In this document: piece by piece, positions 10,381-25,300 of the stretch
Layout: each line of letters opens with the position of its first letter
Position numbering within the stretch: position 1 is the stretch's first letter
Source of the DNA: Phylloscopus collybita
Lineage: Eukaryota; Chordata; Aves; Passeriformes; Phylloscopidae
DNA: 64,000 bases
Direction: 5' to 3'
Assembly: GCA_027886175.1 (NCBI GenBank)
Contig: JAJNNQ010000018.1
Coordinates: 16,659,001-16,723,000, forward strand
Position numbers and translations under genes: made by a program
The notes under the pieces: generated by a model
What the model saw: the letters and a program-made list of their open reading frames with translations, nothing else
What the model was told of the DNA's origin: nothing
Databases searched by the model: none

Positions 10381-13300
10381 TGCCTTTCGCGAATGCTGCT
10401 GGCTTTGCTGCCTTTGTTTTTGTTTTTATTCCGCTCTTGTGATCTCGAGGTCTGGAGAGTACAGTAATATATTCCCAGGCTCTAATACTAGATGTGAACC
10501 TGTTTTAGTCTTATTATTTCTGAATTCCGTGAAGTGTTGTGTTGCTCCAGAATGACAGCACTCAACCAACACTCTTTTTTCTTTCTGTTTGCTTAGTTTA
10601 TCTAAACCCTCAGTTAATTAGCTGCTTTTACACCGGTTCCATAAAACTGCAGAGTTGTAGTACAGAGGTTGTTTTGCCACTGGTGTGATCTAAGTCTGAC
10701 GTGTCACACAGGCGAAGGTTCAATGTTTGTCATTGTTTTGTTTATATTTCAGTTGTGCCCAGAGAAACCTGTCGAGTTCTACAATTCCCCTACAGCCAAG
10801 TAGGAGAACATGGCATTTGCTTTATAAGGCTAGAACGATTTATCTTTAAAACAGAAAGAAAAAAAAAAAAAAACAGAGTCATCAGAGTAAGATATTATAT
10901 AAAGCAATAGTAAATCTATTTTAGAATATAATGTTTTCTTCATATTTTTAATAATGACTACAAATTTTTGAAAAAAAACTTTAGTAAAGCAGTTGTACAA
11001 TGCAGTAGTAAGTATCAATAGATTAATATCCCCAGTATTGTTTACCATCTTGTAACTATAAATGATTTGAAAAGTCAGCTTTCTCAAAACAATGTTAAGA
11101 ATAGAAAGCACAAATAACAGCTAAGACTTCTGAATAGTCATCTTAAATATGAGATTTAGCAATTCTACTTTGTTTACAGTCTCTCATGTATGAAACATTG
11201 TGAAAGAATATTATAGAAACCTAAGTTGTATAAACCTTGTTGGCAAGCTGATATAATGGGTCTCATATGAATGGCCTTTTTGGTGTACAGGTAAAATGCT
11301 CAGAAGAGAGAAATTCTGACAACTGTGAATTTTTTTAGATTTTTTTTTTCACTTTTCTGAAAGACTACTTAGAAATGTTTTACGTTTCAAAATTCGTAGT
11401 AGTTTAGTTTGGAAAGTTATTTTATGTTTTGGAGCTGTGCAGTCTTCTAGGGTGTTTGTTTTGCCTTTTTGAAAGATGAATTGTCAACTCACACATTTGT
11501 TCATGAGTTTGTGCAAGAGAGATGTATTGATGTTTAGTAGTTGCTTCCAGGTGTGTTTCACTGCTGGATACTGCTGTGAACAAATTCAGTTTCCTAAAAA
11601 TTTCTGGGTAGAGCATTTGTATGGGTGACTAGACTCCAGGGTATAAAAAATCTGGTGGCATCCAAGTATGCTTCTGTAAAGACCTTTAAATGCTGTGTGG
11701 CCTAAGCAACACTTTTCAAGTACTTCCTTACAGTTTGGGTTTTTTTAATTTCATAATTGGTGAAAGTTTCCCAGGTTTTAATATTGTCCCTTACATTCAG
11801 TGTTTTGACTGCCATCAGTTGGTTCTGGATTATGGCCTTGCACATCTTCATTTCGCAGTTTTCATGTGTAGATTGTTTCCTCTGCAGTGCTTGAGCTGTC
11901 CCAGTTTTAAACAGCACATGGGAAATTATGAAATACAGTATTTACAAATTTGAAGTATTGTCAAGGTTGCTTTATAGTCAATTCAGGATGATTTCTCATG
12001 GCTAAAAGGAATTGTGGTGTTTCTGTCCATTAAAGGTTAGACACAGGAGAAGTAAACATAGGACATGAAAATTATCATTAAACTATCTGGAATTACATGC
12101 TTTTTCTATTGGATAAACTGGGATGGTAGATGTGTCACCTTTTTAGAGGCAGTGAGTCTTATGGGGTTGATGTTTTGTTGTATGGGTTTTGTGGGGTGTG
12201 GGTGGTTCGTTTTTTATTCTGAAAATTCAGTCAGTGTTATGTGTATTTAATGGAATTAATACTTGTTTTGAAACTTTGCATGGCATTACAGACAAACACA
12301 CATCTCTCAGGTCAGGAGCAAGTCTGAAATGAGAAACAGATTCAGGGACACAAAATAGTCAAGTAACACATTTTTATCTCCCTTACTTTAAAGCTTAAAT
12401 CCATACTAATCTGTTAGGGTTTTGATTTGATTTAAAGCCTAAATATGAGTGAACTAAATCAGGTGCAGAAAGACTGTCTAAAAAATAATTTTTTCAGTGT
12501 TCTGATAAAAACAGCTTTTGCTATTTATTTAGGAATGAACATTAAAGCAGTCTGAAGTAAGATATGTGTTAATAACTGCTCTTAACAGACTGAAAGGATT
12601 GTAATTAAAATGAAAATTTTCACTTTCTTTCAGATGCAGCAACAGAGCTCCATGTATCCAATTCTAGACTCAGAGAAATAGAAAGTATTAATGCAGCACA
12701 AAAGTTTGAAGTAAGACATTTTAGATCATTATTGTAATTAAAAGCAATGCATACGATTTGTTTTGTACAAAGTTGAAATATCACACTGAAGTTGTTTGTC
12801 CCTGGGTAAATCCTGAAACAAGGGTGGCAGTGGTGTTAGAATGTGACTTTGATTTTGAAAGATGAAACTACAAGTTTTCATCTTTTGCTAGCTGTGACTG
12901 TTCCTGCCCTATCAGATGGACTTGGACTGCAGCAGTAGGCTTGGCTCTGAAAAGAGTGGGGGTTTTCCCTGTTCTGTTCTCTCTCTGTTGTCCTACTGTT
13001 TGGTCATTCTGACATAGGCTGCTTGTGCTCCTCCAAAACCACTTACAGGTCTCGTGCCCTCACCCAAAGTGACTTTCTGCACTCTTATAAAGGGTAGTTT
13101 GGTTTTGTGACTTTATTTATGTCTCTAAATAAACAACTTTCATGTATGCCTTCAGGCCTCAAGAGCATTGTGAAGTTCAGGTACTATTTTGGGGACATAA
13201 GTGTTCCTGCTTGCCCTCTTTCTAGTTTCTTGCCATCTGCTCTTGGCTGAGGTCAGAGAGAAAACACTGGATATTAGCTCCAATTTGTGCTTTGTTGCTG

Positions 13301-16300
13301 TTCTTAAATTCTGCCTGTGCATCTTGCTAAGATGTGATTCAGCCCTGAGTTTTTTAATTGTTGACATTTTTCTCTGGTCATCACAAATCTTTTTCTGAAA
13401 GTGAGCTGGAGTCCATGTCATATAAAAATGGAAAGCTTGGATATGACTGTGATTTTGGGGCCACACATTGCTGTTACTGTGTGTTTTGAATGAAATAACA
13501 GGAGAAATCTGTATAATTTAACTTCTTTGCTGTCCAGTAGCTTTGGTGCTTTTCTGCTTCTTTAAGGACTGTTCTGAGTTTACCAACATTCATTTCTCAT
13601 TTTTGCTAGAATGATAGACTGAAAAAAGTCTGTAGTGACTTAGAAGAAAAGCACGAAGCAGCAGAGCTGCAAATAAAGCAGTTGTCTATTGAGTACCGGA
13701 ATCAGCTTCAACAGAAAGAGGTAGGACACAGAGTAAAAATTCTTCAGTAAGTATGTCCAATAAACATAGTTGTTGTGCTGTTTAATGCCTTTTTATAGTG
13801 TCTGTTCTCTACCAGTGGAAATACTGGTCACAGCTATGGTTTCTTGGTTTGTTAATGTAGACTTAGACATATTTCATTGAATCATGTAATGTAAGCCAAG
13901 CTGTGAGGAGATAGTTGAGACAAGAGAAAATGCTCTGGGAATGTCATGCAGCTGTCAGAATTTCTGTTGTTTCTGGGATCACTATGAGAATACTTTACTG
14001 CTTTGTATTTCTGATTCAGTTACTTTTAAAGAAGGCAACAGGAACAAATTCCCATTTGAAGTAATTATTTTGTCTTTATATATCATTCTACTTTAACACA
14101 CACAGTTAAAGACAAGAGCTGGCTTTCAAAAACTGTGAGATATCCCTTTGTGATAGAAACACCAGCTTTATAGCCTATTGTATAATGTGAGATTTCATAG
14201 ACCTAAATGAAGAAAGTTGCCAGCATGCTGAGAGTTACACAAAAGGGAGTTTTATTTCTGATTTATTCACAAATTCATGTGGGAAGTACATGAAGAGGAA
14301 GCAGAACTGAGATGTATACAATTCTGCTTGTTAAATGCAGTAACAGAGTTGTTACAAGAAAATTATATGCAGCTGATTTCATTTTATTGTAAATAAGTAA
14401 ATTTTCACTATATTGAATTTCTTAGCATAAAAGAAATCAAATGTAATAAAAATAACTGGAAATGCATCATACATTGCTTAACTTTCCTATCTGAATACCC
14501 ACTTTATATATTTAAATTTTTTGTATAACCGGTTAGCCTGGATATTGCTGTGCTGCTTGTGAACCTTGGCTGCTAAAAAACCCTGTGTATTTGCCTGAGG
14601 GACTTTATAACACTTGAGCTAAGGGTGGGGTTTTTTCTCCATTATGATGAGAATGTTTGGAGTTTTATTCTTTTTTTAGCGAAAGGGATGCAATTTTTGT
14701 GCTGGGGATGTTGTTTGGTTCACATTTCATAAGGCCACAAAGGGTAAAGTGGAGTGTATTTTGATATTCTTCTTATTCAAACAAAGCATTTTATTTTGTA
14801 TATTCAGGTGGAAATCAGCCATCTAAAAGCCAGACAGAATGCACTACAAGAGCAACTGCAGAAAGTACAGACAGCTGCTCAGACTGCTCAGTTGGGAGCT
14901 GGTGTTTTGCCAGCAGCCTCTGCATCAGCCTCCTATGTTCCAGAGGTCAGACATTCCTCAGGTTTTGAAGGAGATGACATGGATTTTGGAGATATAATCT
15001 GGTCACAACAAGAAATAAACAGGTTGTCCAATGAAGTTTCCAGGCTCGAATCAGAGGTTGACCACTGGAAGCAGATTGCAGTGGTGAGTAGTTTCTCTTC
15101 TACCCTGCCCTTCTGTCTCCCCTCCAGATTACTGTTCTAAAGACATTTACTGGATCTTTTGAAAGATTTCTGGAAGCATCATATTTCGATGGAAAAGCTG
15201 AAACCTTTTGTGCTGTCACATAGCTAAGGACACATTCAGTGACTAACTTCCAAATGCTTTTTTTGTGATGCTTTTATGCATGATTTGTCAAGTTAGGTAG
15301 AAGATTTTGTGAACATTCACCTATAATGTTACTCCAGGGTTTTGTTTTCGTTCAGCCTTTCAAAAAAATACTTCCCTTCCTCCTGGCTGCAGTACTCATT
15401 TTTATTGATAGCACAGTGCTGTTCAAAGTAATAGTTGGATACTTGCATGCTTTTTATACTTTCTCTTCTCTCAGTCCTTGATATGTCAGTTATAATTCAT
15501 GATCTGTTGAGACAAAAAAGATTATAATCTTTCCAGTTGCTGGTGATGTGGGTTACTATTTTTCAAAGTATGGCCTGATTTCAGAGGTATGCTTTTCCCA
15601 TGTGAAAATAGTCAAAATAAGCAACCCTGTTGTCTTACTATGAGCAATAACACCTCCACTCCAAAATTTTACCCATTATGTGTGGTAATGCAATAATAAA
15701 AATCCATGAAAAATTAAAATGTTTCAATTTAAATGTATTTTTTAAAAAGTCAAAAATGCAGTGGATTTTTATTTTGCTTCGTGTTAGCTTTGTTGTTTTC
15801 TACTTTTGAGTATCAATAGAGGAACCACTTAGATAAAATATACATGCGTTTTTCATATGGATATGTGGTTTGGGTTTTTTCAGTCTTCCAAAGTACAAGG
15901 CACAAATGATGCTGAACAAAGTGAAATATGCAAACTACAGAATGTTGTTAAGGTAAGATGATAAACTAGTCTTCTCGTGCTTTACTCTTCCTGGGTTTGC
16001 ATATGGTTACATGACTTTTAAATATTTTAACTAGCACTATTATAACATTATTAAAAATGCATAGGCACATGTAGTAGCATAGCAACACTTCAGTCAGCAG
16101 TACAATATTTAAAAACAGTTACTCTGAGAAAGCGTGTTTGTATGATTTGATAATTACAGTATGTTAGCTTAAAACAGTGACATTAGTAGTGCTTATGAGG
16201 GCAAATCACTTTGGAAGCTGTTGATGAGTTAGGAGACTGTATTTTAGATTATCAGAATAACTTCTCCCTTCTCAGAAATGTCTTACCTTTTTTTCGTTGA

Positions 16301-19300
16301 AGGTGCAAAATACAGATTTTACATATCATCCTAGAAGGTTGCTAAAAATGCATCCTAATGTATCCACTTTGTATGTAAGGCTTGTAATTGCTTTACTTTG
16401 GTTTCATATTTGTTGTTAAGCAGAGCATACTATTTGTGTAAACAGACTTTTAAAAATTTCTTTCCACACATTTAAAAAATCCCAATCAACAAAAATCAAG
16501 AGACTTGACTTCTGTTAGAAATCCTTCAATAAATCCTTTAATTAGACAGGGGAAAACATCTTTTCTTTCTTTTGTATTATATTATTTCTTTCATAAAAAG
16601 ACATTGTGCTGTATTTTGCCGTTTTATTTCTCTAATGATATTTTAGGAGCTCAAACAGAATTTAAGTCAAGAAATAGATGAGCATCAGCATGAGCTGTCA
16701 GTATTGCAGGATGCCCACAGACAGAAGTTAGTAGAGTTAAGTCGCCGGCACCGAGAAGAGCTGCGTGAATATGAAGAGCGAATTGAAGAACTTGAGAATC
16801 GGTTACAGCAAGGTCTCTGTTACCACATGCTTTCTCTTTTATGTAGAGTGAATTTTGGTTAAAATGTTAAGTATGCATGTAGCAGTACAAGAGATGTCGA
16901 ATATATGATGTCTAGAATTTGAATTTCAATTTCAGTTCAGCTTCACGTTTAAGATGCGGGTCCCGTATCTTTTATTTGCTCTGGTTGGTCTGAACACTGG
17001 AATGATAGCATTTCATCTGTGGCATGTATCAGCCTGGATGGTCCTTTTCTATACATACCAATTGTTGTGCTCTGAATTATGCACTTTCTGGGTTGGTTTT
17101 TTAGCTTATACTGAATACAGGTAGGGATAAGACATACTGAATTGAAGATAAGAGAGTAACAGGGCAAAAAATAACTTTTGTGAGAAGTACTGTGTGCCAG
17201 TTGGGTTACTTGACAAAAGCTCAAAGATTGGATGGTGAGACACTGGAACAAGTTGCTCAGAGAAGTTGTGGATGCCCCATTTCTGGAAATGTTTGTGGCC
17301 AGACTGGATAGGACCTTGAGCAACCTGATCTAGTGGGTGGCATCCCTGCCCATGATGATGCAGGTGTTGAAACTAGATGTCCTAAAGGTCCTTCCAACCC
17401 CAACTATGCTGCGGTTCTATGATTGTCATAAGGACCACACCTTAGCGTATGGCATAACTACAATGCAGAAGCTCAGTAGTTCCCACAAATAACTTTTTGT
17501 TGCTTTGTAATGTTTCATACTCCCTAAAAATAGTCATGTCAGTTAGGTTTCCTCGAGAGGCTTCTTTGCACAAATACATAAGCTTTGATGTAAACCTCTA
17601 TGTTTAGCTGATAAAACTCGGACTTCTAAAGAGCATACATTCTGCTTTTGGAACGAGGAATCTTCCCTTCTTTCCAAGGGAAATATTTTCGCAGCTTCTC
17701 TAACTTTAAACGTAGTACTGATAGGGAATTAATTTCTTAAAATCAGATACCTGTTAAGTGTACACCAGTAGGGCTAATTTAAGGAAGGAAGGAAGAAGTC
17801 CCTTATCTTTTACGTTACCACTTATCTGCAAAATAAATACTGCTAATGGCTTTTGAAGAACTAGAGTATTTTATATTTTTATTTTGTTCATTCTATATGA
17901 CAGCATAATAGGGACTAGGGCAGGGTCAAGCATTTGAACTGACACAGAAGTGAATTAGCAACTAGTGTGCTTTCATTTAACTTCTTTTTTCCTGCACTCT
18001 TCTGATGATGCCTTTTTGTACTCTAACGTACCTGGAAATTACAGAAGATAGTACAGAAATATGAATGTCAGTATGGTACAACAGTATGATGGATCTGTAA
18101 AAAGGTTAATTCTGAAAAATGTTTTTCTTCAGCTGAAAACCTTTGTGCATCAGTTAGCAAATTATTTGGAGCAAATTGTTCCCTATAACAACCATTTGGC
18201 AAACCTTTGAAATGTAATTAATTAAATTATAAATGGATTTTACATCAATCTGAATTAGATGGGGTTTGATAATTTTTTCTTAGACAATTGAGAGATTCCA
18301 AATCCTGATAAACTAGATTGTCATCTCCTCACCAAGAGAGGTGGGGATCAAGTATTTTCTAATTAAATTGCAAACAAAATATGTCTTGCAACACTTACCA
18401 TTTAAAATAATTTTGAGTCAGGCATGTGAAAGTATTGAAAAAGCTACTTGTCATACCAGTAATATGTATAGCATAGCCTCAGATGTTAAATGTACTTAAC
18501 CAAGCTTTCTGTTGATGATGTCATTGTTTTAGTCTGTCTCCCTCTGTCAGGAGAAGAGGTGAAAGGATAGAAATAAAAGATCTAGAGTAATGGTTTTGGT
18601 TAATATTGCAAATAATCTCTTTTGTCTTTTAGATGGTGTGAGCACTGATGCCATGGATGACTCTAAAATTACTGAACAGAAAAAAAAAGCTCAGAGTCTA
18701 GATGGAGGACAAGTGGAAGAGCTGCAGGTTGTGAAGGACTTAGAGGACGAAATAAGAAAATTAAATCACAAATTGTCTTCTGCCAAAGCAGAAAACAAAA
18801 ATCTTCTGAAAGAGCAAGAATTTGCAAAGCTAGAAAAAATCCAAATAGCACAAGATTATGAAAAGCTTAAATCTGACTTCAATGAACTTCAGAGATCTGT
18901 GGCAGGGCAAGATGCTGTCCGGAAAGAACAGAAGCAGGTCCAGTCAATGACATCACTACCACAAGATGTTGTCAGCCTACAGCAAGCATTGTTAGGTACT
19001 AGGACAATGGGGTTTTTTATTATTATTTTTTTATTTTTAGTATATTTTCACATGTTTTACCTTTTAAAACTCAAAATTTACTTTATGAATTTAAAACTAA
19101 ATATGAGAACATGTACCTTTAAAGTATTGTTGTTTTATAAAAGCCTTGTCCATTGAGGTAAGGTGAAGCAGAAAAGAGAATGTTAGGACTAGTGTGGCTA
19201 TCATAGGGATTTCTGATTAGTGAAGTAATTATGTCTGCCAGCTGTTTGGTAGGGGTTTTTGTCTTTAAAAGTAAGTAAGCCTCAATAGAAGTTGTTTGTT

Positions 19301-22300
19301 TAAGTTCAAAAAGTACATTTTTGTGTCTGTATAAAGGTACTCAGTTGCTACTATCTTCTCCTTAAGGAAACACTAACATACCTGTTTAAGAAACACCTGT
19401 AGGTCGAAAATATTTTAATATTTTATAGCTGATAAACTCTAGTTCCAATGTCCCCCTCATGTGGGATCAGTTGTGAAAGTAATACTCTGCTCTGAGGTGG
19501 TGACCGATGGTGTGTTTGAATCTTTTATGGCACTGATGCTTGTCATCACAAAATGCTGTGAAACTATTCTCTTCTGAGCAGCAGAGTTCTATTTGGGTAA
19601 GGTGGGAGAATGATTTTGTTTTATTGATGTTTGAAAAGTAGTAATTTGTCTATTTGATTTCATTTTCCTTTATAGAAGCAGAAAATGAAATAGCAAGACT
19701 TTCCAGTTTAAATCAGGTAAAGCAATTTCTAAATTAAGCCAACAAAATGTTCATAACAATAGTAACTGATGGAAAACACGCCTTGGTAGCTTGTTGTTTT
19801 GTTGTTCGGGGTTTTTTTGAAGGTTTGCATTTCTACATAAATAACATTGGAATGTAAAAGGAAATAGTTGTAGTTTAATTCTGTAATTACGTGTGGAATT
19901 TATAGAAACAATACATTTTTACTTGTGAAACTCCACATTGCATTCTATTAGGAAAACCATTCAAGTTCCACCTATCTCATTGTTACCTAGAAAGCTTTAA
20001 TATATATTTTTAAAGTACTAATGCTACATTCTGTAAAATATGTTATTTTTCACTTCTGCTTTAGCATGTTTCAGTTTTGACACTTAACAGTTGTGAAATA
20101 TTTCTCTTCTTTGTAGTACTCATAATAATAGTGCATTCCATCTTACTGATGAAGCAGTGGAACATAACACACCTTTAGTTTTTGGCATTGTTGTTTTGTA
20201 TAAACTCTTGAGAGTTTGTAAACTCTCAGACTTGAGAGATTTGGTTTATTTTACTTTGTATCCAGTGGTATTTTTCAACTGAGTTTTTCTGTGTTTTGCA
20301 TGCATTCAAGAGTTCCTGTAGCATTTTCATAATCATGTTATTTAGATGCCCTTGATTAAAACTTCCTGTCTCACCATGCTGCTGTTTAGGGTGGCTCTTG
20401 CAGTTAAAATAGTTTATCCCAGCTGTCAATCCATACCTCAGAGGTGGATATAACTTCTTGCCATACCATGGCTTTTTGTGCAGAAGTTTACAAACTGCAC
20501 TCCTAAACCAAGTGATGAAGAAATAAATGTGTATGTATGAATTGTAGAGAAATACTTCACAGCAAAGAATTTTTAACTGGGGTGGTATTCATGTAGGCTT
20601 AGAGATTCTAACATAATTTCAGCAGGACAAAGTCTGATATTTACAATTTATTTTTTTTTTTATTTTGAGGGACTTGAGAAGGAACTGACAAGTGCACAAC
20701 ATAAACATGAGAATATTCTTTCTTCGAATACAGAGGATCAGAATTCAGAAATAAATCAGTTAAGACAAGATTTGGAAAGGAAAGAACATGAATTAGATGA
20801 AAGCATTGCTGAAAGAGAAACATTAATAGCGGAGTTGGAAGAATTAGACAAGCAGAATCAAGAAGCTACTCAGGTAATAAATACTGCAACTAATTATTGG
20901 ACTGCTGAATAAATGTTTAGAATTCTCTATGTGTATGTTTGTCTTTTAGGTTGATCTTTGAACATAAATAGCAGGGAAACAAGTTACTTTTTGAGGCCTA
21001 TAAACAAATACTTGGGGCTAGTATTTCTCTATATCTACCATCTCAATGAGAAATTCAGAAGTGCAAGTAAAACCCACTTGTTACGAAGAGGCAATACAGT
21101 GTGTCAGCTATCCATAAGATATGTTACTTTGTGAGGTCCAGTTAAATAGTCCCTGATTTTTCATTGCAGCATTTCTGATGAGATTTATCCTGGTAATACT
21201 CTGATCTGTCTTATGACAGTATGCATTACAATGATTCTTGAAACTTTTGCTTTTATAATTTTTAATTATGTTGAATATTTAAGTTACTTAATTGCAAGTT
21301 CTTTATAATGTGAATATTTGTGGTGTAAAAAAGCCACACGTATGTAATCAGAATTAAGTTATACCTTTTTGTCACAGTTCCAGTGTATTTGACCTGAAAA
21401 TTTGAGTTGCAAGCCATGTGTTTCCAATTATTGATTTATCAATGAATTACCTATGAAGTGAATCCAAATAAGTATGTTGAAACAAAAAGTTGAAAATAGA
21501 GTATGCAGATAATTTAAATGTAATGCCACCCTTTTTTTAAGCAATGGATGTTTGCTGAATTCCAAATGTCTTGACAAATTTTGACAGTTCCTTTTTTTAA
21601 GTAGTTCTTTTTTTATTTCTTCGTTTAGGTAGTTAAGCTTCTTTTAGGGGTGGTGTTCTTTTTTTTTTTTTGTTTGTAGTGAAATGTAATCTGTCCTTAT
21701 TTGAGATTTGGTTTTAATTAATTTAGCATTGACTAGTTGATCCTACTTGCCAACTTATGTTGGCAACTAAGAAACCCTTTTTTCCTCTCCATCTTTTTGT
21801 TGTTGTTGTTGTTTAGAGGATAAAAGGGAATGAAATGCATGGTTCAGCTGGTTTTACTACCCTAATGAATTCTGTTTTGTGTTCATTTCCAGCATATGAT
21901 TACGCTGAAAGAGCAGCTGTCAAAGCAACACACAGAAACTGATAGTATCATCAAACAGCTGAAACTTGACATCGATTGTGAAAGAAAAAAAGTATCAGAA
22001 TTAGAAACTGAGAAGATGAAAGCTATTAAAGAGTTAGATAGTCAAAAAGAAAAACTAAGCCACTGTTCGTATGCACTTAATGATTTGCATATAACAAAGC
22101 AGCAGCTACAAGATAATATAAAAGATCTTCAGGAACAATTAAGGAAAGCCCAGGACTGTAATTTGCATAGTAAAAAAGAAATTGGAGAGTTGCAAGAGAG
22201 ACTAAAAGAAAGAGAGGAGGAACTTCGTGTATCCTTGAGCAAGTTAACAGAAAAAAGTAACGAGGAATCCAACCACACTTGTCAAGATCTAATTCTGAAA

Positions 22301-25300
22301 GAAAGAGAAGTAGAAATTGCAAAACTACAGAATGATGTTTCAGAAAATAAACAAATAAACGAAGATCTACAGAAATCTCTGTCTAATCTCAGAACAGAAA
22401 ATGGAAAGCTGATAGCAGCCATTGAAGAATTAAAACAGGAGTTAAGTGATGCCATTTCTGAGAAACAGAAAGTTTATTTGGAAAAAGACACTGTTGTGGA
22501 GGCTTTGAAAATGGAGAAAAGACAGTTGGAAAGTGAATTAAACGAGACAGAGAAGAGGCTTCTGGAACAAGCACATAATTACAAGCAAACTATCGAGGAG
22601 TTATCAAACGCGCGTAGTATGGATACTACTGCATTGCAGCTTGAACACCAGCGCCTGGTTAAGCTTCATCAAGAGAAAGACTTCAAGATTGCTGAGCTTA
22701 AAAGGACCATTGAGCAGATGGAAGCTGACCATCAAGAAACAAAAGAGATGTTGACTACTAGCTTAGGAGGGCAAAAGCAGTTGACAGATCTCATAAAAGA
22801 GAAAGAGGTATTCATTGAAAAATACAAAAATCAAGCCTTACAGGTTAAGCAGGAACTTGAGGAATATATGAAAGTCTCAAAAAAGCAGGATGTCTTAAAA
22901 CAGAACTTGGAGGAAAAAGACAGAAGTCTTGCAGTCATGAAGGAAGAAAATAATCATTTGAAAGAAGAAATCGAGCGCCTTAAGGATCAGCAAAGTAGAT
23001 CTACCCCTGTGGTTGAACCTAAAACTTTAGATATTATTATTGAACTTGAAAGTGAGGTAACACAGTTAAAAATGTTAAAGAATAATCTTGAAGAAGAAAT
23101 AAAAGTTCACAAAAAAACAATAGAAGATCAGAATCAAGCAACAGTGAAACTTCAGCAGTCGCTGCAGGAGCAGCGAAAGGAAATAGATGAGTCCAAATTT
23201 CAGTGTGAGCAAATGAATGTCACACATGAAAGACTCTTTTTAGAGAAAGATGAGGAAATCAAAAATTTGCAGAAAACAATTGAACAAATTAAAACTCAGT
23301 TGCACAAAGAGAGACAGATTATTCAGACTGATTCTTCTGATCTTTTTCAGGAAACCAAAGTTCAGACTCTTAATGGAGAAAATGGAAATGAAAAACATGA
23401 CTTATCTAAAGCTGAAATTGAAAGACTGGTGAAAGGTATCAAAGAAAGGGAGATGGAGATTAAGCTATTAAATGAAAAGAATGTTTCTCTAAGTCAGCAA
23501 ATTGATCAGTTGTCTAAGGATGAAGTTGGTAAACTTACTCGTATCATTCAAGAGAAGGATTTAGAAATACAAGCTCTTAATGCTAGAGTTTCCTCAGCTT
23601 CCTATAGGCAGGATGTTCTTTCCCTTCAGCAGCAGCTGCAAGCTTATGTCCTGGAAAGAGAACAAGTACTAGCAGTTCTAAGTGAAAAGACAAGAGAAAA
23701 CAGTCAGTTAAAAACAGAGTATCGTAATATCATGGACATGGTCGCTGCTAAAGAAGCAGCTTTGGTGAGGTTGCAAGAGGAGAACCGAAGGTTATCCAAC
23801 AGATCTGAAAACAGCAGCCAAGACATGTCCAGAGAAACTATTCAGAATTTATCCCGTATCATTCGAGAAAAAGATATTGAAATAGATGCCCTAAGTCAAA
23901 AATGCCAAACCTTATTGACTGTCTTGCAGACATCCAGTACAGGTGCTGATAATGGGGCAGGGGGTGTGAACAGTAACCAGTTTGAGGAACTTCTGCAAGA
24001 ACGTGATAAACTAAAACAGCAAGTAAAGAAAATGGAAGAGTGGAAACAACAGGTAATAACCACAGTCCAGAACATGCAGCATGAGTCAGCTCACCTCCAA
24101 GAAGAGTTACACAAGCTGCAAGCACAAATGTCAGTTGAAAGCGATAGTACTTCAAGGCTGCAGGTAGATTATAATGGCTTGATTCAGAGTTATGAACAGA
24201 ACGAGAAAAAGCTGAAAAGTTTTAGTCAGGAATTAGCACAAGTTCAACACAGCATAGGACAGCTTTGTAACACTAAGGATCTTCTCCTGAGTAAACTGGA
24301 TTTGGTAACACCATCTGTGGCAACAGCTTCCACTGTTTCACAGCCTTCAGGTGTTCAATACACTCCTCCTGAAGCACTCAGTGAAGAGTGTAAACTCCTT
24401 CAAAATGAGTTGGAACAACTGAAAAAAAAGTTACAAGAAAAAGATTCAACTATTAGGACTCTTCAGGAAAACAATCAGCGATTATCTGATTCTGTTGCCA
24501 CAGCATCAGAGATTGAAAGAAAGAGTCAAGAAGGGACTGAATCAGAGATGAGGCAGATCAGAGAAAAACATGATGTGTTACAGAAGTCACTTAGGGAAAA
24601 AGATATATTAATTAAATCTAAAAGTGATCAGTTACTTTCCGTGAGTGAAAATCTTAGTAACAAAGAAAATGAAAATGAGCTTTTAAAGCAAGCTGTAACT
24701 AATCTAAAAGAAAGAAATTTAATTTTAGAAATGGATATTCGAAAACTGAAAGAAGAAAATGAAAATATAGTTGCAAGGTGCAGGGAAAAAGAAACAGAAT
24801 TCCGTGCACTACAGGAGACTAATATGCAATTTTCAATGATGCTGAAAGAGAAAGAGTTTGAGTCTCACTCAATGAAGGAAAAAGCTCTTGCTTTTGAGAA
24901 GCTATTGAAAGACAAAGAACAGGTATGTACATTCATACTTACGACTATCTCTTCAAACTAGACAAGTTCAAAATAATACTCTTCCTGGATGTTTTTCTGT
25001 GTTGCAAGGCATAGATGTCCTGCCTTTTTCCTTGTTAGATCTGTAGTATCTTAACACTCTTCCTGACAAAGACTATGCCTCTGGTAAAATTGTTGGCCAT
25101 GTTTGAAGTATTTGTTTATGTCTTCAACAGGGCAAGACAGGAGAACTGAATCAGCTATTAAATGAAGTTAAATCAATGCAGGAAAAGGCTGTTACTTTTC
25201 AACAAGAGAGAGACCAGGTCATGGTAGCACTCAAACAGAAGCAAATGGAGAGCAGTGCCCTGCAGAGTGAGGTACCACCAAGTAATTTCTAGTTGCAAGA

